Of a DNA stretch of 64,000 nucleotides, positions 1 to 7,462 are shown in pieces. Position 1 is the stretch's first letter, and each line of letters opens with the position of its first letter. The notes under the pieces were generated by a model. The model was not told the origin of the DNA, did no database searches, and saw only the letters and a program-made list of their open reading frames with translations. Position numbers and translations under genes: made by a program. Origin of the DNA: CAVQND01 sp049518415 (GTDB lineage: Bacteria; Verrucomicrobiota; Verrucomicrobiia; Limisphaerales; UBA8199); contig JBEKRX010000052.1 of NCBI GenBank assembly GCA_049518415.1, positions 1-64,000 of the forward strand. The letters run 5' to 3'.

Positions 1-10
1 ACGCTCGACC

Positions 11-52
11 GCAGGGGGGCGCGAGCTATGGCTCGCAAGCCCGCCCCCCTGC
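11..52. repeat. GC-rich hairpin at left edge
   Basis: An 11-bp stem (GCAGGGGGGCG with CGCCCCCCTGC) encloses a second short stem (CGAGC/GCTCG around TATG). It lies downstream of the minus-strand epimerase gene and could act as a terminator, although no long T-run follows on either strand. Function is inferred from shape only. Confidence 0.4.
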
Positions 53-125
53 TCGTTTAACTTGCTATCGAGCCCTATTGAGCCGCTTCGCGGCAGTGAC
101 AAATTTAAATCAGGACTTGACCCCG

Positions 126-148
126 AATCCCGATTCCGAATCGGGATT
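126..148. repeat. REP-like palindrome, copy 1
   Basis: A near-perfect palindrome built on CCCGATTC and GAATCGGG. The same core recurs at 3985-4003, 4021-4037 and, as a variant, at 32833-32851, always outside genes. This copy lies just downstream of the epimerase stop codon. Confidence 0.6.
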
Positions 149-175
149 CCAGAGGTGGTCTGAGGCGCAGCCTGG

Positions 176-1150
176 CTAGCCTTTTGGTCTATTGGTCGTT
201 TGCTCGGCGATGACATCGTCAATCGCCTGCTCAAGGGAGAGGCGCGGCTGCCAGCCGATGAGGGCGCGAATCTTCTGGGTGCAGGGGAGGCGCCGCTTCA
301 TGTCCTCGAAGCCGTCCCCAAAGGCCTGTTCATAGGGGACGAACCGAATCGGGGAGGTGGATTGCGTCTTCTTGACCACCAGTTCCGCCAATTCGCGTAT
401 GGTGACTTCGTGGCTGCTGCCCACATTGAAGACTTCACCCGCCGCCTGGGGACACTCCATGAGCGCGACCAGGGCCTCGACCACATCCTTGACGTGGCAG
501 AAGCAACGCTGCTGCGAGCCGTCGCCATGGACGATAATCTCCCGTCCGGCCAAGGCCGCGGTTACGAAGTTAGGCAGGACCATGCCATATTGGCCGGTTT
601 GTCTTGGGCCGACGGTGTTGAAGAGCCGCGCCACCACGACGGGCAGGCGCGATTCTCTCCAGTGGGCCAGGGCCAGGAACTCGTCCAGGGCCTTGGCGGC
701 GGCATAGGCCCAGCGATGCTTGTGGGTCGGCCCTTCCAGCCGGTCGCCGTCTTCCCGGAAGGGGATCGCCTCCGACTTGCCATAGACCTCGCTGGTGCTG
801 GTGAGGAGGAACCGCTTGCGGAAGCGGGCGGCGACGTTCAGCACGGCATCGGTGCCCTGGAAAATCCTTTCGATGGTTTGGACCGGGCGCTCCATGATGA
901 GCTTGACCCCCACGGCGCTCGCCAGATGGAAAACCTGGTCGCACTCACGCACGATCATTTCGACCATCTCGGCGTGCAGCACGGTGTCCTTGATGAAGCG
1001 GAAGGCCGGGCGCCTTTCCAGCCCGGCGATGTTCTCGCAGCGCCCGGTGCTCAAGTCGTCGAGGATGGTGACCTTATGGCCTGCCTGGAGCAGCCGTTCG
1101 GTCAAATGGGAGCCGATAAAGCCGGCCCCGCCGGTAATGAGGTAATGCAT
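176..1150 (-). CDS. NAD-dependent epimerase/dehydratase family protein
   Basis: A 324-residue extended SDR, the usual size for sugar-nucleotide epimerases, dehydratases and UDP-glucuronate decarboxylases. The N-terminus carries the NAD-binding GGAGFIGS motif (residues 7-14). T118/S119 plus Y149 and K153 form the catalytic S/T-YxxxK set. It probably interconverts a nucleotide sugar for surface polysaccharide. Its start lies inside the 3' end of the NeuB-like gene (49-bp overlap), so the two are very likely co-transcribed. The exact substrate cannot be read from sequence. The stop is TAG at 176-178. Confidence 0.9.
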   Translation of the reverse strand: MHYLITGGAGFIGSHLTERLLQAGHKVTILDDLSTGRCENIAGLERRPAFRFIKDTVLHAEMVEMIVRECDQVFHLASAVGVKLIMERPVQTIERIFQGTDAVLNVAARFRKRFLLTSTSEVYGKSEAIPFREDGDRLEGPTHKHRWAYAAAKALDEFLALAHWRESRLPVVVARLFNTVGPRQTGQYGMVLPNFVTAALAGREIIVHGDGSQQRCFCHVKDVVEALVALMECPQAAGEVFNVGSSHEVTIRELAELVVKKTQSTSPIRFVPYEQAFGDGFEDMKRRLPCTQKIRALIGWQPRLSLEQAIDDVIAEQTTNRPKG

Positions 1151-2070
1151 GAGGTGGTGGTTGGCGGGTGAGGATGTGGGAGCGGAGAGCTGGAGCCACG
1201 CCGTGGCACCAGTTCCTCCGCCAGGGCGTCTTTATCCACCGGGTGCTCGAGTGCCGCCCGGATGAAGCGGACCCCGGTGGTGAGCTGGCGCAGCTCGGCG
1301 GTGGTCAGCGAAACCAACACGTCCGGGCCGAAGGCCTCGCGGCTGAGGGTGACATGGACCTCGATCAGGTCCGCGCCGAGGGCGGCGGCGGCCAGCCCGG
1401 CATAGATGGCGCCCGAATGGTCCGAGAGCCCCACTTTGCAGCCGTAGCGGTTCCGGAGCTCAGCGAGCAGGTTCAGACCGAGCTTTTCCGGGAGCGCCGG
1501 ATAGAGCGGAGTGCACTGCAATACGGTCAGATCCAGCCCGGCCTCCTGAACCTTTTTTGCCGCCGCATCCAGCTCTGCCCAAGGGCTCATGCCACTGGAG
1601 AGAATCATCGGCCGCCGGGTCGCCACCATCCGCTCGAGCATGGGGACGTTTGACAGTTCACCCGAGGCCACCTTCCACGCCGCCACGCCCACCTGCTCGA
1701 GCAGTTCCACCGCCTCGAGCGAAAAAGGCGAGCTGAGAAAGAGCAGCCGGCGGTCATCGGCCTGCTTCTTGAGCCCCTGCCACTGCGCCTCGGTGAACGC
1801 CATGCGTTTCCAGTACTGGTAACGGCTCTCGTCCTGGCCACCGGACATGACCCGCCGGGGCTGGCCGGCCGCGCTCTCGGCGGCGGCGACGTGGGTTTGG
1901 AATTTGACCGCGTCGGCGCCGGCATTGGCAATGGCATGGATAAAGGCATGAGCCATGCCCACCGAGCCGTCGTGGGCCTGGGCCACTTCCCCGACCACCA
2001 GGCACCGCCCGGCTGCTGCGGGCCACGCCCCGGCCGGCGGGCTGGCGTTGGGAGTCACTTCCGTTGTCAT
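1102..2070 (-). CDS. N-acetylneuraminate/pseudaminate synthase-like protein (NeuB family, no SAF domain)
   Basis: 322 residues. The body is a clear NeuB-type TIM barrel: EVAQAHDGS near the N-terminus, ADAVKFQTH, a KVASGE strand, an SSGMS loop, the QCTPLYP strand and GLSDHSG. The family condenses phosphoenolpyruvate with an N-acetyl hexosamine to make a nonulosonic acid. NeuB enzymes normally continue after 'DKDALAEEL' into an antifreeze-like SAF domain. Here that domain is missing and replaced by a Pro/Ser/His/Thr-rich tail of about 35 residues that overlaps the start of the epimerase gene. Either the gene was trimmed by deletion or it belongs to a SAF-less subgroup. It probably works with the downstream epimerase in glycan synthesis. 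Confidence 0.85.
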   Translation of the reverse strand: MTTEVTPNASPPAGAWPAAAGRCLVVGEVAQAHDGSVGMAHAFIHAIANAGADAVKFQTHVAAAESAAGQPRRVMSGGQDESRYQYWKRMAFTEAQWQGLKKQADDRRLLFLSSPFSLEAVELLEQVGVAAWKVASGELSNVPMLERMVATRRPMILSSGMSPWAELDAAAKKVQEAGLDLTVLQCTPLYPALPEKLGLNLLAELRNRYGCKVGLSDHSGAIYAGLAAAALGADLIEVHVTLSREAFGPDVLVSLTTAELRQLTTGVRFIRAALEHPVDKDALAEELVPRRGSSSPLPHPHPPTTTSCITSLPAGPALSAPI

Positions 2071-2490
2071 GAATCAAACAAGTCCGCAGCCCGCAGCCTT
2101 ACAGTGCCCTGCCTCAGTATTCCAACATCCCGTTCGATGTCCGAAATCCGGCCGAGTCCACGGTTGCGGATATGATGAACGATCGGGTTCTTCAATAGCA
2201 ATCAATTCCGGCGGCCCGCCGCCGGGGCGCGCCCTTTCTCCGGCGCCCTCAGGCCCGCCCAGGAGGCCTGGCAGGTGAGAATCAACGTCCGCAGCACCTT
2301 GAACAGGAAAGCCAGGCGGAGGCCGCCGGCAACCGAGTCCGTAAGCAGCAAATCCCGATCCAGTTCGTGCCAACCGGCCCCTCCCCCGGGCTGGCGCCGC
2401 GCCGGTACAGATAACGACCAAATGACAGGCAGTTTTGGGACGCCTCCATCCACTTTCGGGGCGAGGTGGTTCAACACCGGGCCTCGAGGT
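2071..2490. other. Intergenic stretch, no gene recognised
   Basis: 420 bp between the neuB-like gene and the receiver-domain gene, both on the minus strand. Short open frames exist on both strands but have no recognisable domain, good start signal or consistent codon pattern. A promoter for the neuB-like gene is expected here but none stands out. Confidence 0.5.
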
Positions 2491-2925
2491 TCAGGAGGCT
2501 CCGTCCGGCGGGGGGGACTGGCAGGGTTCAAGACGATTCATGGCCAGGAGCCGGTCCACCATGTCCTTGATCTCCAGCAGATGCGCCGGCCTTTGAATCA
2601 CCGAATCCAAACACGAGCGATTCTCAGGCGGGTTCCCGGTGTACATCAGGATGCGCGTGCGAGGCGACCTCGCTTTGATCGCCTCCGCCAGCTCCGCCCC
2701 GGTCATTCCCAGCAAGGAATTATCCGTGATCACCACCTCGTGCAAGGCCGGGTCGAATACCCTGAGCCCCTCCTCGGCGCTACCCACGCTCTCGACCGCA
2801 TAACCGAAGTTGGACAGGAACCACTTCGTGGTGATGCGCGAGACATCATTATCGTCGACGAGCAACACCCTCACCGGCGTGGGCGAGGACGAACTTTCGT
2901 GCTTTTTCGCTTCCGGCTGTCGCAT
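2491..2925 (-). CDS. Single-domain response regulator (receiver) with altered Lys
   Basis: A CheY-like protein of 144 residues starting at ATG 2925; an in-frame TTG lies two codons upstream. It has the acidic pair D24/D25, phospho-acceptor D68 in VVITDNS and T96 in MYTG. The invariant Lys-Pro near residue 112 is Arg-Pro (QRP). There is no output domain and no adjacent kinase, so it is an orphan receiver. It may relay phosphate or act by protein contact. The N-terminal 15 residues are a Ser/Lys-rich leader. Confidence 0.85.
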   Translation of the reverse strand: MRQPEAKKHESSSSPTPVRVLLVDDNDVSRITTKWFLSNFGYAVESVGSAEEGLRVFDPALHEVVITDNSLLGMTGAELAEAIKARSPRTRILMYTGNPPENRSCLDSVIQRPAHLLEIKDMVDRLLAMNRLEPCQSPPPDGAS

Positions 2926-3113
2926 TCGCAACCTTAAACCTGGGCATTCTATACCCTAGCTCCCCGGCTAGTCCAGGCATTTTGGGAACGGGTGCAAGCC
3001 CCGCTCGGACAGGGCTAAAGGCGCCGCTGGCGGATTGGACCATTTAACAATTGCCCTTTCCGGCTTGACTCGGCCGGCCGGTGGTCGGCAACCTGTCCGG
3101 CAAACTTAACCAA

Positions 3114-3887
3114 ATGACAACAATTATGCGCTTGAAAACAACCCTCGGAATATCGGTCACTGCCCTGGCCCTGCTGGCGGTGGCAGCATTCACATTCCTC
3201 GGCCGCGCCGCCGAAGCACCCAAGAAGCTCAAAGTGCTCCTGGTCACCGGAGACGACGTGTCGGTCCATCCCTGGGCGGAGGTCTCGCAGGCCATCAAAG
3301 AAATGCTGGTCGCCTGCGGCCGCTTCGAGGTCCGCGTGTGCGAAGACGCCGGCGTGCTCGACTCGGCCCCGAGCCTGGCGCGCTACGACCTGGTCTTTCT
3401 CCACCTCTACAACGCCCAAACGCCGACCCTCTCGCCGGCCGGCAAGGAGAACCTGCTGGACTTCGTGAGCAAGGGCAAGGGCTTCGTCGTCTCGCACCTG
3501 TCGAGCGCCTCCTTCAAAGAGTGGCCTGAATTCCGCAAACTCTGCGGGCGTTGCTGGGTCATGGGCACCTCCGGTCACGGCCCGCGCGCCCCCTTCAAGG
3601 TCCGCGTCGCCAATAAGAACCATCCCATCACCCAGGGCCTCGAGGACTTCGAGGCCGATGACGAGCTTTACGCCAAGCTCCAGGGCGATGCGCCCATCGA
3701 GGTCCTGGTGGAAGCCGATTCGGACTGGAGCAAGCAGACCGAGCCGCTGGCCTTCACGGTCCAGTACGGCCAAGGCCGCGTCTTCCACGAAACCTTTGGC
3801 CATGACGGCAAGGCCCTCCGCAATCCCGCCGTCCAAAAGCTTATTCAACGCGGCTGCGAATGGGCCGCCACCGGCAAGGTGGAATAA
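3114..3887 (+). CDS. Secreted ThuA-like domain protein
   Basis: 257 residues from ATG 3114. Another ATG at 3126 and a GTG at 3081 are in frame. A signal peptide (KTTLGISVTALALLAVAAF then GRAAEA) is followed by a ThuA-like glutamine-amidotransferase fold: KVLLVTGDD, YDLVFLH, KGFVVSHLSSASF, and the C-terminal GQGRVFHETFGHD that typifies the family. In Verrucomicrobia and Planctomycetes such proteins accompany sugar catabolism; the biochemical activity is not established. It stands alone, so its substrate cannot be inferred from context. Confidence 0.85.
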   Translation: MTTIMRLKTTLGISVTALALLAVAAFTFLGRAAEAPKKLKVLLVTGDDVSVHPWAEVSQAIKEMLVACGRFEVRVCEDAGVLDSAPSLARYDLVFLHLYNAQTPTLSPAGKENLLDFVSKGKGFVVSHLSSASFKEWPEFRKLCGRCWVMGTSGHGPRAPFKVRVANKNHPITQGLEDFEADDELYAKLQGDAPIEVLVEADSDWSKQTEPLAFTVQYGQGRVFHETFGHDGKALRNPAVQKLIQRGCEWAATGKVE

Positions 3888-3984
3888 GCGGACGCCGGTG
3901 AGCTAAGCGCCCGTGCAAGAACAACTTCGGTGCTTTGGGCGTAATTCCAACAAACCGCCTTCGCCTCGCGTCCGGAGCGCGGAG

Positions 3985-4037
3985 TCCCGATTCGGAATCG
4001 GGATAGAGCGTGAGGGCATTCCCGATTCGGAATCGGG
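3985..4037. repeat. REP-like palindrome, two tandem copies
   Basis: TCCCGATTCGGAATCGGGA at 3985-4003 and its core again at 4021-4037, 17 bp apart, in the spacer between the convergent thuA-like and ACT genes. The same palindrome occurs at 126-148. The pair could form two hairpins and help terminate both genes. Confidence 0.6.
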
Positions 4038-4110
4038 ACCACGCTCTACGCTCTCACGCTTCACACTCCACCCAAGCAGCCAGAGCTAGGAATTTATTCT
4101 TGCGCGAGCC

Positions 4111-4536
4111 CTAAGCCATCTTCCTCAAAAGCGCGACGGCTTTGGCCGCATCTTCGGCGGTGTCCAGCGCCAGATGGGCCACGAACTTTCGGCCCAGCGC
4201 CGCCGCCGAGAGCCCGCGCAGATTAATGCCCGCTTCCGCCAGCGCCCTGGTCATGCGGGCGCCAAGGCCGGGCTTGTCGGTGCCCTCGACGCGCACAGAA
4301 TGCCGGCTCTCAGTTTTTTGGAAGCCGGCCGCGGTGGCCGCCTTGACCTGCCTGGCCCCTTTCAAGGGCGTCACAAACACGACCCCTTTGCCCGGTGGAT
4401 CGGGCAGCCGGCGCGCAATGAGGAACTCCAGGTTCGCGCCCGCCGCGGCCAAGGCGGCCAGTTTGTCCGCCAGGCCGCCCGGCCGATCCTCAACACTCGC
4501 CGCCCATACCTCTGTTCGGCTTACATTCAGTTTCAT
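4111..4536 (-). CDS. Tandem ACT-domain protein
   Basis: 141 residues starting at ATG 4536, preceded by a strong ribosome-binding site (GCAGGAGG). Two ACT modules in tandem: the first around EDRPGGLADKLAALAAAG (residues 16-33), the second around GTDKPGLGARMTRALAEAG. ACT domains bind amino acids and regulate metabolic enzymes. No catalytic domain is attached, so this is probably a free-standing sensor. It lies downstream of nadB on the same strand with a 77-bp spacer, so co-transcription is possible. Confidence 0.8.
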   Translation of the reverse strand: MKLNVSRTEVWAASVEDRPGGLADKLAALAAAGANLEFLIARRLPDPPGKGVVFVTPLKGARQVKAATAAGFQKTESRHSVRVEGTDKPGLGARMTRALAEAGINLRGLSAAALGRKFVAHLALDTAEDAAKAVALLRKMA

Positions 4537-4613
4537 AACAAGCCTCCTGCTAATAGGTGACTGCTGATTACGTCCCAGCATCGCACCCCCAGGCCGTTTT
4601 GGCCAGTCAAAAT

Positions 4614-6209
4614 TCACCGCCTCAAGACCGTATCGCGCTGGGCCCAGCCGGGCTCGGGGTTGGGATAATCCAAATTGTAGTTCAGCCCGCGGCTCTCCGG
4701 GCGCTGCAAGGCGCTGAGCACGATTAGTTCGGCCACGGTGGCGATGTTCCGCAGTTCCAGCAGGTCGCTGGTGACGATAAAATCCCAGTAATATTCCCGG
4801 ATTTCCTCTTGTAAGTTGGCGATGCGTTTGAGTGCCCGCTGGAGCCGCTTGTTGGTGCGGACGATCCCGACGTAGTCCCACATGGCCCGGCGGATCTCGT
4901 CCCAGTTGTGCGAGACCACGACCATTTCATCCGGGTTATGCGCCTTGCCGGACTGCCACGGGGGAATCGGGCCTCGGGCGGGCTGGGGTGGCTGCGCCAG
5001 GGAGCGTTGGGCGGCGCGATGGGCGCAAACCATGGCCTCGAGCAGCGAGTTGCTGGCCAGGCGATTGGCCCCGTGCAATCCCGTGCAGGCCACTTCCCCC
5101 ACCGCGTAAAGCCCCCCGATGTCCGTCTGCCCCTCCAAGTTGGTCAACACGCCCCCGCATTGATAGTGCGCCGCCGGCACCACCGGGATCGGCTCCTTGG
5201 TGATGTCGATCCCGTAACCCAGGCAGGTCTGATAAATGTTCGGGAACCGCTCCATGATGAAGCGGGCCGGCCTGTGCGTGATGTCCAACAGCACATAGTC
5301 CGCCCCGCTCTGCTTCATCTCGCTGTCGATGGCCCGGGCCACCACGTCGCGCGGGGCCAGCGACTTGCGCGGGTGATAGCGGTCCATGAACTGCTCGCCC
5401 GCCAGCGTCTTGAGCACGGCTCCCTCCCCCCGCACCGCCTCGCTCACCAGGAAAGACTTCGCCTTGGGATGGTAGAGACAGGTCGGATGAAATTGGATAA
5501 ACTCCATGTTGGCCACCGCCGCCCCGGCCCGATAGGCCATCGCCACGCCATCGCCGGTGGCGATGTCGGGGTTGGTGGTGTAGAGATACACCTTGCCGCA
5601 GCCGCCAGTCGCCAGCAGCGTCACCGGCGCCGCAAAGGTCTCCACCTGCCCGGTGGCCTTGTCGAGCACGTAAACGCCCAGGCAGCGGTTTTCGCCCCCC
5701 TGCCCGAGCTTCTGGGTCGTGACCAGGTCAATCGCGAAATGATTCTCAAGAATCTCCACCTGCGGGCGCTGCGCCACGGCCGCCAGCAAGGCCCGCTCGA
5801 CCTCGCGCCCGGTCACGTCTTTGGCGTGCAGAATCCGCCGCTTGGAATGGCCGCCCTCCTTGCCCAGGTCCAGCTCCCGCGCCCCGCCCGACCAGGGAAT
5901 GTCACGCTCCGTGAACTGCATCCCCAGCGCGATCAACTCCGCAATCCGCGCCGGCCCTTCCTCGATGATCGTCCGCACGACGTTCTCCTTGCACAGGCCC
6001 GCCCCAGCCTCCAGCGTGTCGCGCAGGTGCGACTCGAATGAATCCTCCTTGCTCGTCACCGCGGCAATCCCACCCTGCGCGTAGTTCGTGTTCGACTCCG
6101 CCCGGTCCTTCTTGGTCACGATGCCCACGCGCCCGTGCGGCGCCACTTTCAAGGCGTAAGAAAGGCCCGCGACCCCGCTGCCTAAAACCAGATAATCGAA
6201 TGTTTTCAT
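4614..6209 (-). CDS. nadB: L-aspartate oxidase
   Basis: 531 residues from ATG 6209, a normal NadB length. It oxidises L-aspartate to iminoaspartate, the first step of de novo NAD synthesis. FAD-binding GSGVAGLSYALK is at the N-terminus, with SNTNYAQGGIAAV, HSKRRILHAKDVTGRE, the FHPTCLYHP segment, and GLYAVGEVACTGLHGANRLASNS near the FAD-binding C-terminal part. These fit NadB rather than succinate dehydrogenase; no sdhB/C partners are nearby. nadA and nadC are not in the window. An ACT-domain gene follows. Confidence 0.95.
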   Translation of the reverse strand: MKTFDYLVLGSGVAGLSYALKVAPHGRVGIVTKKDRAESNTNYAQGGIAAVTSKEDSFESHLRDTLEAGAGLCKENVVRTIIEEGPARIAELIALGMQFTERDIPWSGGARELDLGKEGGHSKRRILHAKDVTGREVERALLAAVAQRPQVEILENHFAIDLVTTQKLGQGGENRCLGVYVLDKATGQVETFAAPVTLLATGGCGKVYLYTTNPDIATGDGVAMAYRAGAAVANMEFIQFHPTCLYHPKAKSFLVSEAVRGEGAVLKTLAGEQFMDRYHPRKSLAPRDVVARAIDSEMKQSGADYVLLDITHRPARFIMERFPNIYQTCLGYGIDITKEPIPVVPAAHYQCGGVLTNLEGQTDIGGLYAVGEVACTGLHGANRLASNSLLEAMVCAHRAAQRSLAQPPQPARGPIPPWQSGKAHNPDEMVVVSHNWDEIRRAMWDYVGIVRTNKRLQRALKRIANLQEEIREYYWDFIVTSDLLELRNIATVAELIVLSALQRPESRGLNYNLDYPNPEPGWAQRDTVLRR

Positions 6210-6463
6210 TCCACAACTCGCCAAACGCGGAGTTTGAAGCCAGGCCGCGACATCAGCGCCCGGTCGCTCCAGCTCTTTCGGGCCGGAACCCCTTTCGCTT
6301 CCCGTTAAGGGCCCGTTTCACCGGCCGCACCGCGGGTCGAGCACCGGAAATGCGCCGCCCGGAACGGGAGAATTGATGGCCGACAGTCTTCATCGCGCTG
6401 CACCACAAACTGGCACAACCAGGCAAAAGCGAAAGGAAAATTTGAGGTTGGGGCTCGGGTAAG

Positions 6464-7330
6464 TCAGAGCCTCGCGCTATCGAGCAGCCGGGTCTTGCCG
6501 ACAAACACCGCCAGCGCCATCCGGGTGCCGCGGCTGACTTTCGCCACCGGGACCAGCGTCTCCGGCTCGAAGAATTCCACGTAATCCAGCCGCGCCGCCG
6601 GCGCCTGCTCGATAAGCCGCTCGACTTGGGTTTTCAGCCGCGCCGCCGGCAGGGGTTTTGCGGACTGACGCACTGCGGCCCGGGCCTTTTGAATCGAGCG
6701 CCAGAGGACCCGCGCCTGGGCGCGCAAATCGCCCTCGAGATACTGGTTGCGGGAACTCATCGCCAGGCCGTCCGGCTCGCGGCGCGTGGGCGCCACCACG
6801 AGCTTCACCGGGAAGTTCAAATCCCGCGCCATGCGCCGGAGCACGGCGGCCTGCTGGTAATCCTTGGCGCCGAAGACGGCCACGTCCGGCAGCACGATGT
6901 TGAATAGCTTGGCCACCACCGTCGTCACGCCCCGGAAATGGGTCGGGCGCGCCGCCCCTTCCATGCCGCGCGCCAGCCTCTCCTCGACCACGCAGGTGCT
7001 GAACGGCCCCGCCCCGGCCCGCGGGTACATCTCCTGGTCCCCCGGCGCAAACACCACGTCCGCCCCAGCCGCGCGGCAGAGCCGGACATCCCGCTCCAGG
7101 TCGCGCGGATAACGCGAGAAATCCTCCTGCGGCCCAAACTGGATCGGATTGACGTAGATGCTGACCACGACCTTGCCGGCCTGGCCCCCCAGTTTGCGGG
7201 CCCGCTCTACCAGGCTCAGATGGCCGGCGTGCAGATACCCCATGGTCGGCACCAGGCCGACCCAAGCCCCTGCCCTGTGCCAGCGGCGGGCCTGCCGCTG
7301 CATGGCGCGAACCGACTTGACGATGCGCAT
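6464..7330 (-). CDS. panC: Pantothenate synthetase
   Basis: 288 residues from ATG 7330; the frame is open further upstream but the family begins here. It ligates beta-alanine and pantoate using ATP. The HIGH-type motif is in PTMGYLHAGHLSLV, with YVNPIQFGPQEDFSRYPR, FRGVTTVVAKLFNIV, FGAKDYQQ and the KMSKS-like AMSSRNQYL. panB and panD are not adjacent. The 239-bp spacer to nadB holds no recognisable gene. The gene diverges from the glycosidase-like gene at 7463. Confidence 0.95.
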   Translation of the reverse strand: MRIVKSVRAMQRQARRWHRAGAWVGLVPTMGYLHAGHLSLVERARKLGGQAGKVVVSIYVNPIQFGPQEDFSRYPRDLERDVRLCRAAGADVVFAPGDQEMYPRAGAGPFSTCVVEERLARGMEGAARPTHFRGVTTVVAKLFNIVLPDVAVFGAKDYQQAAVLRRMARDLNFPVKLVVAPTRREPDGLAMSSRNQYLEGDLRAQARVLWRSIQKARAAVRQSAKPLPAARLKTQVERLIEQAPAARLDYVEFFEPETLVPVAKVSRGTRMALAVFVGKTRLLDSARL

Positions 7331-7462
7331 GGCCCAAAGGTGCCGCAGCCGCCCGGCAGGATCAACCGATAAGAGCAAGACCCACGAAACTACTGGGAAC
7401 GTGCCGCCCGAGCTCCGAAGTCCAAACCGTTTTTTCGGTTTCCCAAAGGTCTTTACCAAAGT

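Noticed and set aside
4537..4881. N-terminal extension of the ACT protein into nadB
   Set aside because: It would overlap nadB antiframe, while a strong ribosome-binding site marks ATG 4536.
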